A stretch of 64,000 bases of DNA from Jiella avicenniae (lineage in GTDB: Bacteria > Pseudomonadota > Alphaproteobacteria > Rhizobiales > Rhizobiaceae), in contig NZ_JAJUWU010000007.1 in assembly GCF_021390325.1 (NCBI RefSeq), forward strand, positions 186,001-250,000. Reading direction: 5' to 3'. Under the pieces are notes generated by a model. The model saw nothing but the letters and a program-made list of their open reading frames with translations, was not told where the DNA came from and did not search any database. The translations under genes and the position numbers were made by a program. Shown in pieces: positions 40,481-49,194 of the stretch (its first letter is position 1; every line of letters begins with the position of its first letter).

Positions 40481-41334
40481 GCGGCGAGCGCGCCCGTCCG
40501 TGGCTGCTGAGCGCCCCGGCACTCCTTCTCTTCGCCGTCATGCTCGTGACGCCGCTCGTCATGACGGCGATCCTGTCCTTCAACAGCTTCGACTTCTATG
40601 GCGGGATCCAGCCGACTTTCGGCCTCGGCAACTACGCCGACGTGCTCGGCGACGGCTATTTCTACGAGATCTTCGGGCGCACCTTCCTGATCGCGCTCGC
40701 CACCACCGTGATCTGCGCCCTGATCGGCACGCCGCAGGCCTATTTCCTCCTGCGCATGCATCCGTTCTGGCGCTCGGTGATGATCCTCGTCGTGCTCGGC
40801 CCGCTGCTGATCTCGGTAGTGGTGCGGACGCTCGGCTGGGCGATCCTCCTCGGCAACAACGGCGTCATCAACGAGGCCCTGCGCAATCTCGGCCTGATCG
40901 AGCGGCCGTTGAAGATGATGTACACCTCCGGCGGCATCGTGCTGGCGCTCGTCCACGTCATGGTGCCGTTCATGATCCTCGCCGTCTGGGCCGCGCTGCA
41001 GCGCCAGGATCCGGCGACGGAGAAGGCGGCCGAATCCCTCGGTGCGAAGCCCATCACCGTGTTCCGGCGGATCGTCCTGCCGCAGGCGATGCCGGGCATC
41101 CTGTCCGGCTCGCTGATCGTCTTCTCGCTGTCGGCGAGCGCCTTCGCGACGCCGGCGATCCTGGGCGGACGCCGCGTCAAGGTGGTCTCGACGACGGTCT
41201 ACGACGAGTTCCTGAACACGTTGAACTGGCCGCTCGGGGCCGCCATCGCCATCATCCTCCTCGTCTCGGTCCTCGCCATCATGGTCGCCTGGAACCGGCT
41301 GGTCGAGAAGCGCTTCGCGGGGGTGTTCCAGTGA
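40477..41334 (+). CDS. ABC transporter permease (PotB-like)
   Basis: The 285-residue product has about six membrane helices and the EAA loop AAESLGAKPITVFRRIVLPQAMPGI (about residues 187-210) that contacts the ATPase. It starts in the stop of the ATPase gene and ends in the start of the next permease, showing tight coupling. Confidence 0.93.
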   Translation: MSGERARPWLLSAPALLLFAVMLVTPLVMTAILSFNSFDFYGGIQPTFGLGNYADVLGDGYFYEIFGRTFLIALATTVICALIGTPQAYFLLRMHPFWRSVMILVVLGPLLISVVVRTLGWAILLGNNGVINEALRNLGLIERPLKMMYTSGGIVLALVHVMVPFMILAVWAALQRQDPATEKAAESLGAKPITVFRRIVLPQAMPGILSGSLIVFSLSASAFATPAILGGRRVKVVSTTVYDEFLNTLNWPLGAAIAIILLVSVLAIMVAWNRLVEKRFAGVFQ

Positions 41335-42131
41335 TCCGGAACGGTCTTCTCGCCAAGCTCTTCAGCCTCGTCTTCGCCGCCTTCATGCTGGCGCCGCTCG
41401 TGGTCGTCGTCGGCGTCGCCTTCACGCCGGAAGGCTTCCTGGAGTTTCCGCCGAGCGGGATCTCGCTGCGCTGGTTCCAGGCGATCCTCGACAATCCGGA
41501 CTTCATCGACGCGGCGATCGTCAGCCTGCAGCTCGGCGCCGCCTCGGCGACGATCGCGACGGCGATCTGCATCCCGGCCGGCCTCGCCATCGGCGGCGGC
41601 CGGTTCGCCGGGCGCGACGCGCTGCAGGCGCTGTTCCTGTCGCCGCTGACGGTGCCGACCGTGGTGCTCGGCATCGCCTTCCTGCGCTTCCTGTCGATGA
41701 TGGGGCTGAACGGCACCTTCGGGGGCCTCGTCTTCTGCCACGTCGTCATCATCGTGCCCTTCGTGCTGCGGCTGGTGCTCGCCTCCGTCACCGGCCTCGA
41801 CCCGTCGATCGCCCGGGCCGCCACCTCGCTCGGCGCCGACGGCTGGACGGTGTTCCGGCGGATCACCCTGCCGGCGATCATCCCAGGCGTCGTCGGCGGC
41901 TGGGTCCTCGCCTTCATCACCAGCTTCGACGAACTCACCGTCACCGTCTTCATCGTCAATCCGGCGACGACGACGCTGCCCGTCAAGCTGTTTTCCCACA
42001 TCACCCAGACCACCGACCCGCTGGTCGCCTCGGTCTCGACGGTCGCCATCCTGTTCACGGTCGCGCTCATGCTGATCGTCGACCGGATCTACGGGCTCGA
42101 CCGTCTGCTCATCGGAGAAGGAACCCGCTGA
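41331..42131 (+). CDS. ABC transporter permease (PotC-like)
   Basis: The 266-residue product has about six helices and the EAA loop RAATSLGADGWTVFRRITLPAIIPG (about residues 163-187). The start is GTG at 41331, overlapping the preceding stop (GTGA). It ends TGATG with the next gene. With the two upstream genes it completes a polyamine/opine-type importer. Confidence 0.93.
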   Translation: MIRNGLLAKLFSLVFAAFMLAPLVVVVGVAFTPEGFLEFPPSGISLRWFQAILDNPDFIDAAIVSLQLGAASATIATAICIPAGLAIGGGRFAGRDALQALFLSPLTVPTVVLGIAFLRFLSMMGLNGTFGGLVFCHVVIIVPFVLRLVLASVTGLDPSIARAATSLGADGWTVFRRITLPAIIPGVVGGWVLAFITSFDELTVTVFIVNPATTTLPVKLFSHITQTTDPLVASVSTVAILFTVALMLIVDRIYGLDRLLIGEGTR

Positions 42132-43240
42132 TGTCGAGCGACGCGCTCGTTCTCGGCGGCGGCCTCGTCGGCGCCGCCACCGCCTATGGTCTGGCCAGAG
42201 AAGGCCTCGAGGTCACCGTGCTCGACGAAGGCGACGTCGCCTTCCGCGCCTCACGGGGCAATTTCGGTCTCGTCTGGGTGCAGTCGAAGGGCGACGGCTA
42301 TCCGGACTACGCCATCTGGACCCGCCGCAGCGCCGATCTCTGGCCGAGCCTCGATGCCATGCTGAAGGAGGAGACCGGCGTCTCCACCTTCTACGAAAAG
42401 CCCGGCGGCCTGCATTTCTGCCTTTCCGACGAAGAGATGGAGAAGCGCAAGGCTCTGATCGCCCGGATGCACAACGTGCATGGCGCGGCCAGTTACGGCG
42501 CCCGCGTCCTCGACCGGCAGGAAGTGCGGGCGATGATGCCCGAGATCGGCCCGGACGTCGTCGGCGGTACCTATTGCGAGCACGACGGCCATGCGAGCCC
42601 GCTCTATCTCCTGCGCGCGCTCCACGACGGGTTGAAGCGCCGCGGCGGCCGGGTCGTCACCGATGCGAGGGCCGAGACGATCGTCCGCGACGGCGAGGGC
42701 TATGCCGTGACGACGCGGGCGGGCACGTTCCGCGCCGGCCGGATCGTGCTCGCTGCCGGTCTCGGCAACAAGGCGCTGGGCAAGGAGGTCGGCCTCGACC
42801 TCGACATCGCGCCGCTGAAGGGTCAGATCCTCGTCACCGAGCGGACGAAGCCGCGCCTTTCCATGCCGACCCACGTCGTCCGCCAGACCGGCGAGGGCTC
42901 GATCATGATCGGCGACAGCCACGAGGACGTCGGCTTCGACGTCTCCTCCTCCTCGGACGTGATGGCGACGCTCGCCGCACGGGCGATCCGCATGTTCCCC
43001 TTCGTCAAGGATCTCAGGATCGTCCGCTCCTGGGCGGCGCTCCGGATCATGAGCCCGGACGGCTACCCGATCTACGAACAGTCCGGGAGCCATCCGGGCG
43101 TGTTCTCGGTCAACTGCCATTCCGGCGTGACGCTCGCCGGCTCCCATGCCCTGGCTTTGGCGCCGATGATCGCGAAAGGCGCGCTCGGCGAGGAGCTCGC
43201 CGCATTTTCTGCAAGGAGGTTCGATGCCCCAGCGAATTGA
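42131..43240 (+). CDS. DAO-family FAD oxidoreductase (HcnC/LhpB/opine oxidase beta-like)
   Basis: The 369-residue product is a D-amino-acid-oxidase-type flavoprotein. It has the Rossmann start ALVLGGGLVGAATAYGLAREG, RASRGNFGLVWVQSKG near residue 40 and a C-terminal FAD motif NCHSGVTLAGSHALALAP. It overlaps the permease stop by one base and the next gene by 17. Next to a small 2Fe-2S protein and a two-domain FAD protein, it fits the catalytic beta subunit of heterotrimeric dehydrogenases such as D-hydroxyproline dehydrogenase or octopine/nopaline oxidase. Confidence 0.88.
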   Translation: MSSDALVLGGGLVGAATAYGLAREGLEVTVLDEGDVAFRASRGNFGLVWVQSKGDGYPDYAIWTRRSADLWPSLDAMLKEETGVSTFYEKPGGLHFCLSDEEMEKRKALIARMHNVHGAASYGARVLDRQEVRAMMPEIGPDVVGGTYCEHDGHASPLYLLRALHDGLKRRGGRVVTDARAETIVRDGEGYAVTTRAGTFRAGRIVLAAGLGNKALGKEVGLDLDIAPLKGQILVTERTKPRLSMPTHVVRQTGEGSIMIGDSHEDVGFDVSSSSDVMATLAARAIRMFPFVKDLRIVRSWAALRIMSPDGYPIYEQSGSHPGVFSVNCHSGVTLAGSHALALAPMIAKGALGEELAAFSARRFDAPAN

Positions 43241-43514
43241 CGGGAGCGGCGAGACGATCCGCTTCACCTTCGAGGGCCGCGAGATCGCGGCGCGGGCCGG
43301 CGAGACGCTGGCCGCCGCGCTGATCGCCGCGGGCGAGACGACGACGCGCGCCTCGGTGGTGTCCGGAGCGCCGCGCGGGCCTTACTGCATGATGGGCGTG
43401 TGCTTCGAATGCCTGGTCGAGATCGACGGCGTGCCGAACCGGCAGGCCTGCATGATCGTCGCGGAGCCCGGCATGTCGGTCAATCGCCAGAAGGCGGACG
43501 AGGTGGCGGCATGA
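43224..43514 (+). CDS. Small 2Fe-2S ferredoxin-like subunit (HcnA/LhpF-like)
   Basis: The 96-residue product carries a plant-type 2Fe-2S motif with Cys55, Cys60, Cys63 and Cys76 (CMMGVCFEC ... RQAC). This matches the gamma subunit of HcnABC/LhpBEF-type dehydrogenases that links the two flavoproteins. It overlaps both neighbours, so the three genes are translated together. Confidence 0.9.
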   Translation: MPQRIDGSGETIRFTFEGREIAARAGETLAAALIAAGETTTRASVVSGAPRGPYCMMGVCFECLVEIDGVPNRQACMIVAEPGMSVNRQKADEVAA

Positions 43515-44893
43515 ACGGCTACGACGTCGTCATCGTCGGCGCCGGGCCGGCGGGCATGGCCTGCGCGAGCGAGGCCTGCAGCGCCGGGCTGTCCACCCTC
43601 GTCCTCGACGAACAGCCGCGCCCGGGCGGCCAGATCTTCCGCGACATCGAGGTATCGGATCGCAAGCGCCGGGCGCTGCTCGGCAAGGACTATGGCGAGG
43701 GCGCACGGATCGCCGGGGCGTTCAGGGCCTCGGGGGCCGAATACGTTCCGGGCGCCGTCGTCTGGAACATCGACAGCGCCAAGCGCATCGACTACTCGGC
43801 CGGCGGGCGCTCCCACAGCGTCGAGGCGAAGAGCCTCGTCGTCGCCACCGGCGCCATCGAGCGGCCGACGCCGATGCCCGGCTGGACGCTGCCGGGCGTC
43901 ACTACCGTCGGCGCCGTGCAGATCCTCTTCAAGACCTCCGGCATCGTCTTCGAGGATGTCGTCCTCGTCGGCTCCGGCCCGCTGCTCTGGCTTGCCGCGA
44001 CGCAGCTGATCGCCGCCGGCTCTCCGCCGAAAGCCATCGTCGAGACCGTGCCGAAAGCCCGCTACCGGGAGGCTGCCCGACACTTCGGCAAGGCGCTGCC
44101 CGCCTGGCGCTATCTCGCCAAGGGTTTCGCGATGATGCGGGCGGTGAAGAAGGCCGGCGTGCCGGTTCACCGTGACGCGACGGACATCGCCATCGAGGGC
44201 GAGACGGTGGCAGCGGCCGTGACTTTTGCGGCCGGCGGCAGGCGGCAAAGGATCGAGACGGCGCATGTCGCGCTGCATCAGGGCGTCGTGCCGAACCAGC
44301 AGATCACCCGGCTTCTCAACTGCCAGCATCGCTTCGACGAGAGCCAGCGCGCCTTCCTGCCCGTCGTCGACGAAAGCTTCGAGACGTCGGTTCCCGGCGT
44401 TTTCGTCGCCGGCGACGGTGCCGGCATCGGCGGCGCGAAATCGGCGGAGATGCGTGGGCGGCTGGTCGCCATGCGGATCGCCGAGAAGGCCGGCCGGCCG
44501 GCCGGGGAAGCTGCGAAACTCCGTGCCGAAATCGCGAAGGACGCTGCCGTGCGGCCGCTGCTCGAAGCGCTGTATGCGCCTTCGGCCGACATCCTTTCGC
44601 CGGCCGATACGACGATGGTCTGCCGATGCGAGGAGATCACCGCCGGGCAGATCCGCGAGGCGGTGGCGCTGGGCGCGCCGGGGCCGAACCAGGTGAAGTC
44701 GTTCCTCAGGGCTGGCATGGGGCCCTGCCAGGGGAGGATGTGCGGCCTCGCCGTCAGCGAGATCATCGCCGCGGCGAAGGGCGAGACGCCTTCCACCACA
44801 GACTACTACCGCATCCGGCCACCCTTGAAGCCGCTGCTCCTTTCGGAACTCGCCGGGCTCGGCGCCGAGGAGCCGCGCGAGGCGGCGGAGTAG
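43511..44893 (+). CDS. FAD/NAD(P)-binding oxidoreductase with C-terminal Fe-S domain (HcnB/LhpE-like)
   Basis: The 460-residue product has an N-terminal FAD fold (DVVIVGAGPAGMACASEAC), EQPRPGGQIFRD near residue 36, LVVATGAIERPTPMPGWTLPGV near 112 and a C-terminal BFD-like Fe-S domain whose Cys residues lie in VCRCEE and GPCQGRMCG. It is the alpha subunit type of heterotrimeric amine/imino-acid dehydrogenases. It starts four bases before the 2Fe-2S gene ends. Confidence 0.9.
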   Translation: MNGYDVVIVGAGPAGMACASEACSAGLSTLVLDEQPRPGGQIFRDIEVSDRKRRALLGKDYGEGARIAGAFRASGAEYVPGAVVWNIDSAKRIDYSAGGRSHSVEAKSLVVATGAIERPTPMPGWTLPGVTTVGAVQILFKTSGIVFEDVVLVGSGPLLWLAATQLIAAGSPPKAIVETVPKARYREAARHFGKALPAWRYLAKGFAMMRAVKKAGVPVHRDATDIAIEGETVAAAVTFAAGGRRQRIETAHVALHQGVVPNQQITRLLNCQHRFDESQRAFLPVVDESFETSVPGVFVAGDGAGIGGAKSAEMRGRLVAMRIAEKAGRPAGEAAKLRAEIAKDAAVRPLLEALYAPSADILSPADTTMVCRCEEITAGQIREAVALGAPGPNQVKSFLRAGMGPCQGRMCGLAVSEIIAAAKGETPSTTDYYRIRPPLKPLLLSELAGLGAEEPREAAE

Positions 44894-44927
44894 CATCCAG
44901 CGCCGAACATCCCGAAAGGCATGGCTC

Positions 44928-46049
44928 ATGACCAATCGCACGGCCGATCTCGTCGTCATCGGCGGGGGCATTCACGGCTGTTCGGCGGCGCTTCAGGCGG
45001 CCATGCGCGGCCTCGAGGTCGTCGTCATCGAGAAGGACACGGTGGCGCGCCACGCCTCGGGCGTGAATGCGGGCGGCGTGCGCCGGCTCGGCCGCGCCTA
45101 TGCCGAGGTGCCGATCTCCCAGCGTTCGATGGAGATCTGGCACCGGATCGAGGAGCTCGTCGACGACGACTGCGGCTTCCAGCGGGCGCCGCAGATCAAG
45201 GTCGCCGAAACCGACGCCGATCTTCGGGACCTGAAGGATCGCGCGGCGCATCTTCGCGCCATGGGCTTCGAGCACGAGGTCGTCCTCGATCGCGACGAAC
45301 TTCGCGCGCATCTGCCGGCGGTCTCCGAGCATTGCGTCGGCGGCCTCGCAAGCCTGGAGGACGGTTTCGCGCTGCCCTATCAGACGACCTTCGCCTTCCA
45401 GCGCAAGGCCCGCTCGCTCGGCGTGCGCTTTGCGGAAAACTGCCGGGCGCAGCAGGTCGAGCGTATCGGCTCCGATTTCAGGGTGACGACCGAGCGCGGC
45501 GTCTTCACCGGGCGGAAGCTCTTGAACTGCGGCGGCGCCTGGGCCGGCGAGATCGCAAGGCAGCTCGGCGAACCGGTCGAGGTCGAGCCGACCGCGCCGA
45601 TGATGCTGGTCACCTCCCGCATGCCGCGCTTCTGCAGCGCCGTCGTCGGCAACCAGAGCCGGCCGCTCTCCTTCAAACAGATGCAGAACGGCACCGTCGT
45701 CATCGGCGGCGGCCGGCGGGGCCGGGCCCTGCCGGACACCAACGTCTCCGAACTGATCTTTTCGGAACTCCGCCAGACCGCCGAGACCGCGATGGCGATC
45801 TTCCCGATCATGCGGCAGGCGACCATCGTCCGCTCCTGGGCCGGCATCGAAGGCCGCATGCCGGACGGCATCCCGGTGATCTCGCCGTCATCGACGGAGG
45901 AGGGCGCCTATCATGCCTTCGGTTTCTCGTCGCACGGCTTCCAACTCGGTCCCGGCGTCGGCGAGATCATGGGCGAGCTGGTCGCCACCGGCGCGACCAA
46001 CGCCCCGATCGCGCCTTTTGCGATCACCCGTTTCACCCCGGGGCCCTGA
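44928..46049 (+). CDS. DAO-family FAD oxidoreductase, second copy
   Basis: The 373-residue product is another D-amino-acid-oxidase/sarcosine-oxidase-type flavoprotein, with DLVVIGGGIHGCSAALQAAMRG at the start, SGVNAGGVRRLGRAYAEVP near residue 45 and SSHGFQLGPGVGEIMGEL near 345. GAAAGG precedes the ATG, 34 bases after the preceding gene. It may act on a substrate related to the heterotrimeric enzyme's, or be a paralogous catalytic subunit. Substrate unknown. Confidence 0.88.
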   Translation: MTNRTADLVVIGGGIHGCSAALQAAMRGLEVVVIEKDTVARHASGVNAGGVRRLGRAYAEVPISQRSMEIWHRIEELVDDDCGFQRAPQIKVAETDADLRDLKDRAAHLRAMGFEHEVVLDRDELRAHLPAVSEHCVGGLASLEDGFALPYQTTFAFQRKARSLGVRFAENCRAQQVERIGSDFRVTTERGVFTGRKLLNCGGAWAGEIARQLGEPVEVEPTAPMMLVTSRMPRFCSAVVGNQSRPLSFKQMQNGTVVIGGGRRGRALPDTNVSELIFSELRQTAETAMAIFPIMRQATIVRSWAGIEGRMPDGIPVISPSSTEEGAYHAFGFSSHGFQLGPGVGEIMGELVATGATNAPIAPFAITRFTPGP

Positions 46050-46089
46050 GGCTTCCGGATAAAACCTCACGCATAAAAGGAATTCCCGC

Positions 46090-46434
46090 GTGATCACCCG
46101 CCACATCCAGACCAAGATCAACCACCGCGTCGTCGAGCACAATGGCGTCCTTTATTTCGGCGGCCTCGTCGCGGACGACAAGTCGAAGGACATGAAGGGC
46201 CAGACCGCCGAGATCTGCGCCAAGATCGACGATCTCCTCGCCAAGGTCGGCTCCTCCAAGGAGAAGCTCCTGACGGCGATGATCTATATCTCCGATTTCG
46301 CGGCGAAGGACGGGATGAACGAGGCGTGGCTCGAATGGCTGCCCGCCGAGCACCTGCCGACGCGAGCCACCATCGGCGTCGCCGAACTCGGCAAGGACGT
46401 CCTCATCGAGGTCGTCGTCTCTGCAGCGAAATAA
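46090..46434 (+). CDS. RidA family enamine/imine deaminase
   Basis: The 114-residue product is a YjgF/YER057c/UK114 (RidA) protein, which hydrolyses reactive enamines and imines left by amino-acid oxidases and PLP enzymes. VLYFGGLVADD near residue 20 and the C-terminal PTRATIGVAEL with its key Arg are typical. The start is GTG at 46090 with AAAGGAA ahead. Its place after two DAO oxidases makes sense, as these release imino acids. A hairpin terminator follows. Confidence 0.9.
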   Translation: MITRHIQTKINHRVVEHNGVLYFGGLVADDKSKDMKGQTAEICAKIDDLLAKVGSSKEKLLTAMIYISDFAAKDGMNEAWLEWLPAEHLPTRATIGVAELGKDVLIEVVVSAAK

Positions 46435-46461
46435 TCTTTGCTGCACCACGGCAGTCGGCGC

Positions 46462-46485
46462 GCCCGGGCGGAAGGATGCCCGGGC
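46462..46485 (+). terminator. Hairpin terminator after the RidA gene
   Basis: Perfect GCCCGGGC arms (46462-46469 and 46478-46485) flank an eight-base loop and are followed by CCGCTTTCGTTT. It ends the long plus-strand operon that starts at 38301. Confidence 0.65.
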
Positions 46486-46685
46486 CCGCTTTCGTTTCTG
46501 CGGTAATTTTGGCGGGCCGGATCGCCGCGGACCCTTTGCTGCAGCCCCGACGGATCCAGGCAAACGTCCGGCGCCCAGCCGTGGCGTCGCCGACGAAGTC
46601 GTCATGCCGCCGGTGAGCCCGATCCCGCGGCGGACCGATGCGTGACACGAGGCAGGAGCGGCCGTGCCGGCCTTCTGCGGGAAGA

Positions 46686-47474
46686 TCAGACCGACTTGAT
46701 CGCGCCGCCGTCGCAGCGGACGACGCTGCCGGTGACGTAGGCGGCCCGTGCACTGACGAGGAACGCCGCGACGGCGGCGAACTCTTCGACCGTGCCGTAG
46801 CGCTTGGCCGGAATGGACTGGCGGGCGCTCTCGCGGATCGCGTCGATCGGCTTGTCCGACCGCTTGGCATTGGCGGCGTCGAGCTCGTCCACCCGGTCCG
46901 TGTGGATGCGGCCCGGCAGCAGCATGTTGACCGTGACGCCGTCCGCCGCGACCTCGTTCGACAGCGACTTGGTCCAGCCGACCAGCGCCGAACGCAGGGT
47001 GTTCGAATAGGCGAGATTGGGGATCGGCTGCACGACCCCCGAAGAGCCGACCGTCAGGATGCGGCCGAAGCCGGCCGATCGCATGGCCGGCAGGGCGCGG
47101 GTCGAGAGGTCGACGACGCGCGCTACCATCATCTGGAACTGGGCCTGCAGCACCTCCACCGACATTTCGGTGGCGCCGCCCGGAGGCGGGCCGCCGGTGT
47201 TGTTGACCAGAATGTCGATGCCGCCGAGAGCCTTGTCCGCCGCCTCGATCATCGTCTCGGCGAAGGCCGGATCGGCGAGGTCGGCGGCGACGCCGTGAGC
47301 CTTGCCGCGACCCTTTGCGTTGATCGCCGCGGCATTGGCTGACAGCCGGTCGGCGCTGCGCCCGCACAGCAGCACGTCGGCACCCTCGGCGGCGAGCGCT
47401 TCGGCGATGCCGAGGCCGAGGCCGCGGGAGGAGGCCAGCACCAGCGCCCGCTTGCCTGCGATCTCAAGATCCAT
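46686..47474 (-). CDS. SDR-family oxidoreductase
   Basis: The 262-residue product is a short-chain dehydrogenase related to FabG. The NAD(P) motif is modified to ASSRGLGLGIAEAL near residue 14 (usual TGxxxGxG), with VNNTGG near 90, and the active-site region shows SSGVVQPIPNLAYSNTLRSALVGW. There Ser is present, but the usual YxxxK is replaced by SNTLR, so it belongs to an atypical SDR group or may lack classical activity. The start at 47474 overlaps the end of the DapA-like gene by 11 bases. Confidence 0.85.
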   Translation of the reverse strand: MDLEIAGKRALVLASSRGLGLGIAEALAAEGADVLLCGRSADRLSANAAAINAKGRGKAHGVAADLADPAFAETMIEAADKALGGIDILVNNTGGPPPGGATEMSVEVLQAQFQMMVARVVDLSTRALPAMRSAGFGRILTVGSSGVVQPIPNLAYSNTLRSALVGWTKSLSNEVAADGVTVNMLLPGRIHTDRVDELDAANAKRSDKPIDAIRESARQSIPAKRYGTVEEFAAVAAFLVSARAAYVTGSVVRCDGGAIKSV

Positions 47475-48405
47475 GGGAAAGCTCCTTCACCTTGTCCTCG
47501 GTGCGGGCGATCAGCCGCATCAGTTCGGCTTCGTCGGTGGCATCGAGCCGCGGCCCCGGCGCGCGCGTTGCCGCACAGGCGATGGCGCCGCGATGCTTCA
47601 GCACCGCCTTGCGCACCGCGAGACCGTAGCCCGGCTGCTGCTCGTATCTGAGGATCGGCAGATAGGCGTCGAAGACGTCCTCGGCCCTCTCCACGTCGCC
47701 GGCCTGGTGGGTGGCGACCACCTCGACCAGCATTTCGGGATAGGCGAAACCGGTCATCGCGCCATCGGCGCCGCGGGCGAGCTCCTGGGGGAGGTACAGA
47801 CCGCCATTGCCGCAGAGGATCGACAGGCGCGGCGTCTCGCTGGTGCCGGATCGATTGCGCACGGCGGAGACCTTTCTCAGGCCCGGTGCATCCTCGTGCT
47901 TCAGCATGACGATCTGCGGACAGTCGCGGGTGAGGGTGAGGATCGTCTCCACCGAGATCGGCACGCCCGTCGTCTGCGGATAGTCCTGGAGGCAGATCGG
48001 GACGTCGGGTCCGAGCGCCTCGCAGACCTGATGGAAATAGCCGCGCACCCGGTCTTCGACGGCAGGGCCGGGGGTCGGCGCGACCATGACGCCGGCGGCA
48101 CCTTCGTCCATGGCGAAGCGGGCGAGGCTCGAAAGGTTGTCGAGGCCGGGGCTCGACACGCCGACGACGACCGGAACCCGCCCGTCGACGCGCTTCAGGA
48201 TCCGGCTGGCGACGGCGCGCGCCTCTTCGCCCGTCAGCTTGTTGGCCTCGCCCATGATGCCGAGGATGGTCATGCCGTCGACGCCGCAGCCGAGATAGAA
48301 GTCGGTGAGGCTGTCGATGCTCGCTTCGTCCACGGCGCCGGTCTCCATGAACGGCGTCGCGGCGATGATGAAGACGCCGCGCGTGTGGCGGTCGATGAAC
48401 GTCAC
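47464..48405 (-). CDS. DapA/NanA-family (dihydrodipicolinate synthase-like) lyase
   Basis: The 313-residue product is a TIM-barrel class I aldolase/lyase. Lys169 (MLKHEDAPG) is the likely Schiff-base residue and Tyr142 (LQDYPQTTG) the partner Tyr; GIMGEANKLTGEE near residue 50 is the keto-acid-binding loop. The start is GTG at 48405 with GAGGGG at ideal spacing. It leads a two-gene minus-strand operon with the SDR. Members act in sialate, hydroxyproline, glucarate or lysine pathways; since a biosynthetic dapA is usually elsewhere, a catabolic role is likely. Confidence 0.85.
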   Translation of the reverse strand: MTFIDRHTRGVFIIAATPFMETGAVDEASIDSLTDFYLGCGVDGMTILGIMGEANKLTGEEARAVASRILKRVDGRVPVVVGVSSPGLDNLSSLARFAMDEGAAGVMVAPTPGPAVEDRVRGYFHQVCEALGPDVPICLQDYPQTTGVPISVETILTLTRDCPQIVMLKHEDAPGLRKVSAVRNRSGTSETPRLSILCGNGGLYLPQELARGADGAMTGFAYPEMLVEVVATHQAGDVERAEDVFDAYLPILRYEQQPGYGLAVRKAVLKHRGAIACAATRAPGPRLDATDEAELMRLIARTEDKVKELSHGS

Positions 48406-48863
48406 TGTGTCATTCCCCTCGTGGAATCTTCGAACCTGTCTTCGGTCGACATAGGCGGAAGAACGGCTTCCGCATCGGCTTCGGAAGAGGATCGGGGCAA
48501 GAAATTCCCACCGTCGAGAGCGGGCGCGCCGCCGTGCGACGCTGGATGGTCCGTTACCACGCCCACGCCGGCCGTTTCGCGTCGCCGCACGCCGCAGGAG
48601 GTGGCCAACGCCGAGCCGATCCCTGCGGGCGCCGAAGCCGCCCATCTCACCCGCCACGTCGTCGGCGGCGGCGGGATGGCGGGTGACCATCGTTCGCCGC
48701 CGGCCAGGCGAAATCGCCTCTTGAGAGAGCGCCAGCAACGGGCGAGGGGCGTCGAGGCCCGGATGCTCGCGAAGGGCGGCACGTCGAGAGCGACCGTGAA
48801 TCGACGCGCGAACGAGAACGCCGGGCAGGACGGCGTCGGACAGGGCCGGACACACTGGAAAAC
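48406..48863. other. Intergenic region between the DapA-like gene and tRNA-Met
   Basis: These 458 bases show no convincing gene. Open frames here are shadows without ribosome sites or family resemblance. The promoter of the minus-strand DapA-SDR pair must lie near 48420-48500, but I see no strong consensus. Confidence 0.4.
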
Positions 48864-48940
48864 TGGTAGCGGGAGAGGGACTTGAACCCCCGACACGCGG
48901 ATTATGATTCCGCTGCTCTAACCAACTGAGCTACCCCGCC
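48864..48940 (-). tRNA. tRNA-Met (anticodon CAT, elongator)
   Basis: The 77-base gene on the minus strand starts GGCGGGGTAGCTCAG, has anticodon loop TCATAAT with CAT, the T-loop GGTTCAAGTCC and an encoded CCA. The acceptor stem pairs at all seven positions (G-U at the first and last), unlike initiator tRNA with its unpaired first base. Confidence 0.95.
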
Positions 48941-49194
48941 GCCGGGCCGCTTCGCTGCGGCGACGCGGCGATATACGAAGCCGAAGCTCCGTGTGTCAAT
49001 GGTCTTTTGCCGGAGCCCAGGCGTTCGCTCGAAACTGTGGCCGGGCTCGCGATTGGCCTGATCTCGGCGGCGCTTGCCTCCAAGCGATTGCCCTGTGCCG
49101 GAGCCGCGCCGGTCCGGTCGGCCGGGCTCCTCCGCCGCGCGAGCGGCCTGGGCGGTGATCGCCGCGTGGCGGACCCACGGGATCGCGAACGGCG

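Noticed and set aside
42131-44893. Hydrogen cyanide synthase HcnABC
   Set aside because: The three-family architecture is the same, but the importer, second DAO and RidA point to amino-acid or opine oxidation; the set alone does not show cyanide production.
46033-47367. 444-codon minus-strand frame over RidA and SDR
   Set aside because: Shadow of two recognised genes in other frames.
48402-48896. Minus-strand frame between the DapA-like gene and tRNA-Met
   Set aside because: It runs into the tRNA gene, and its composition is not protein-like.
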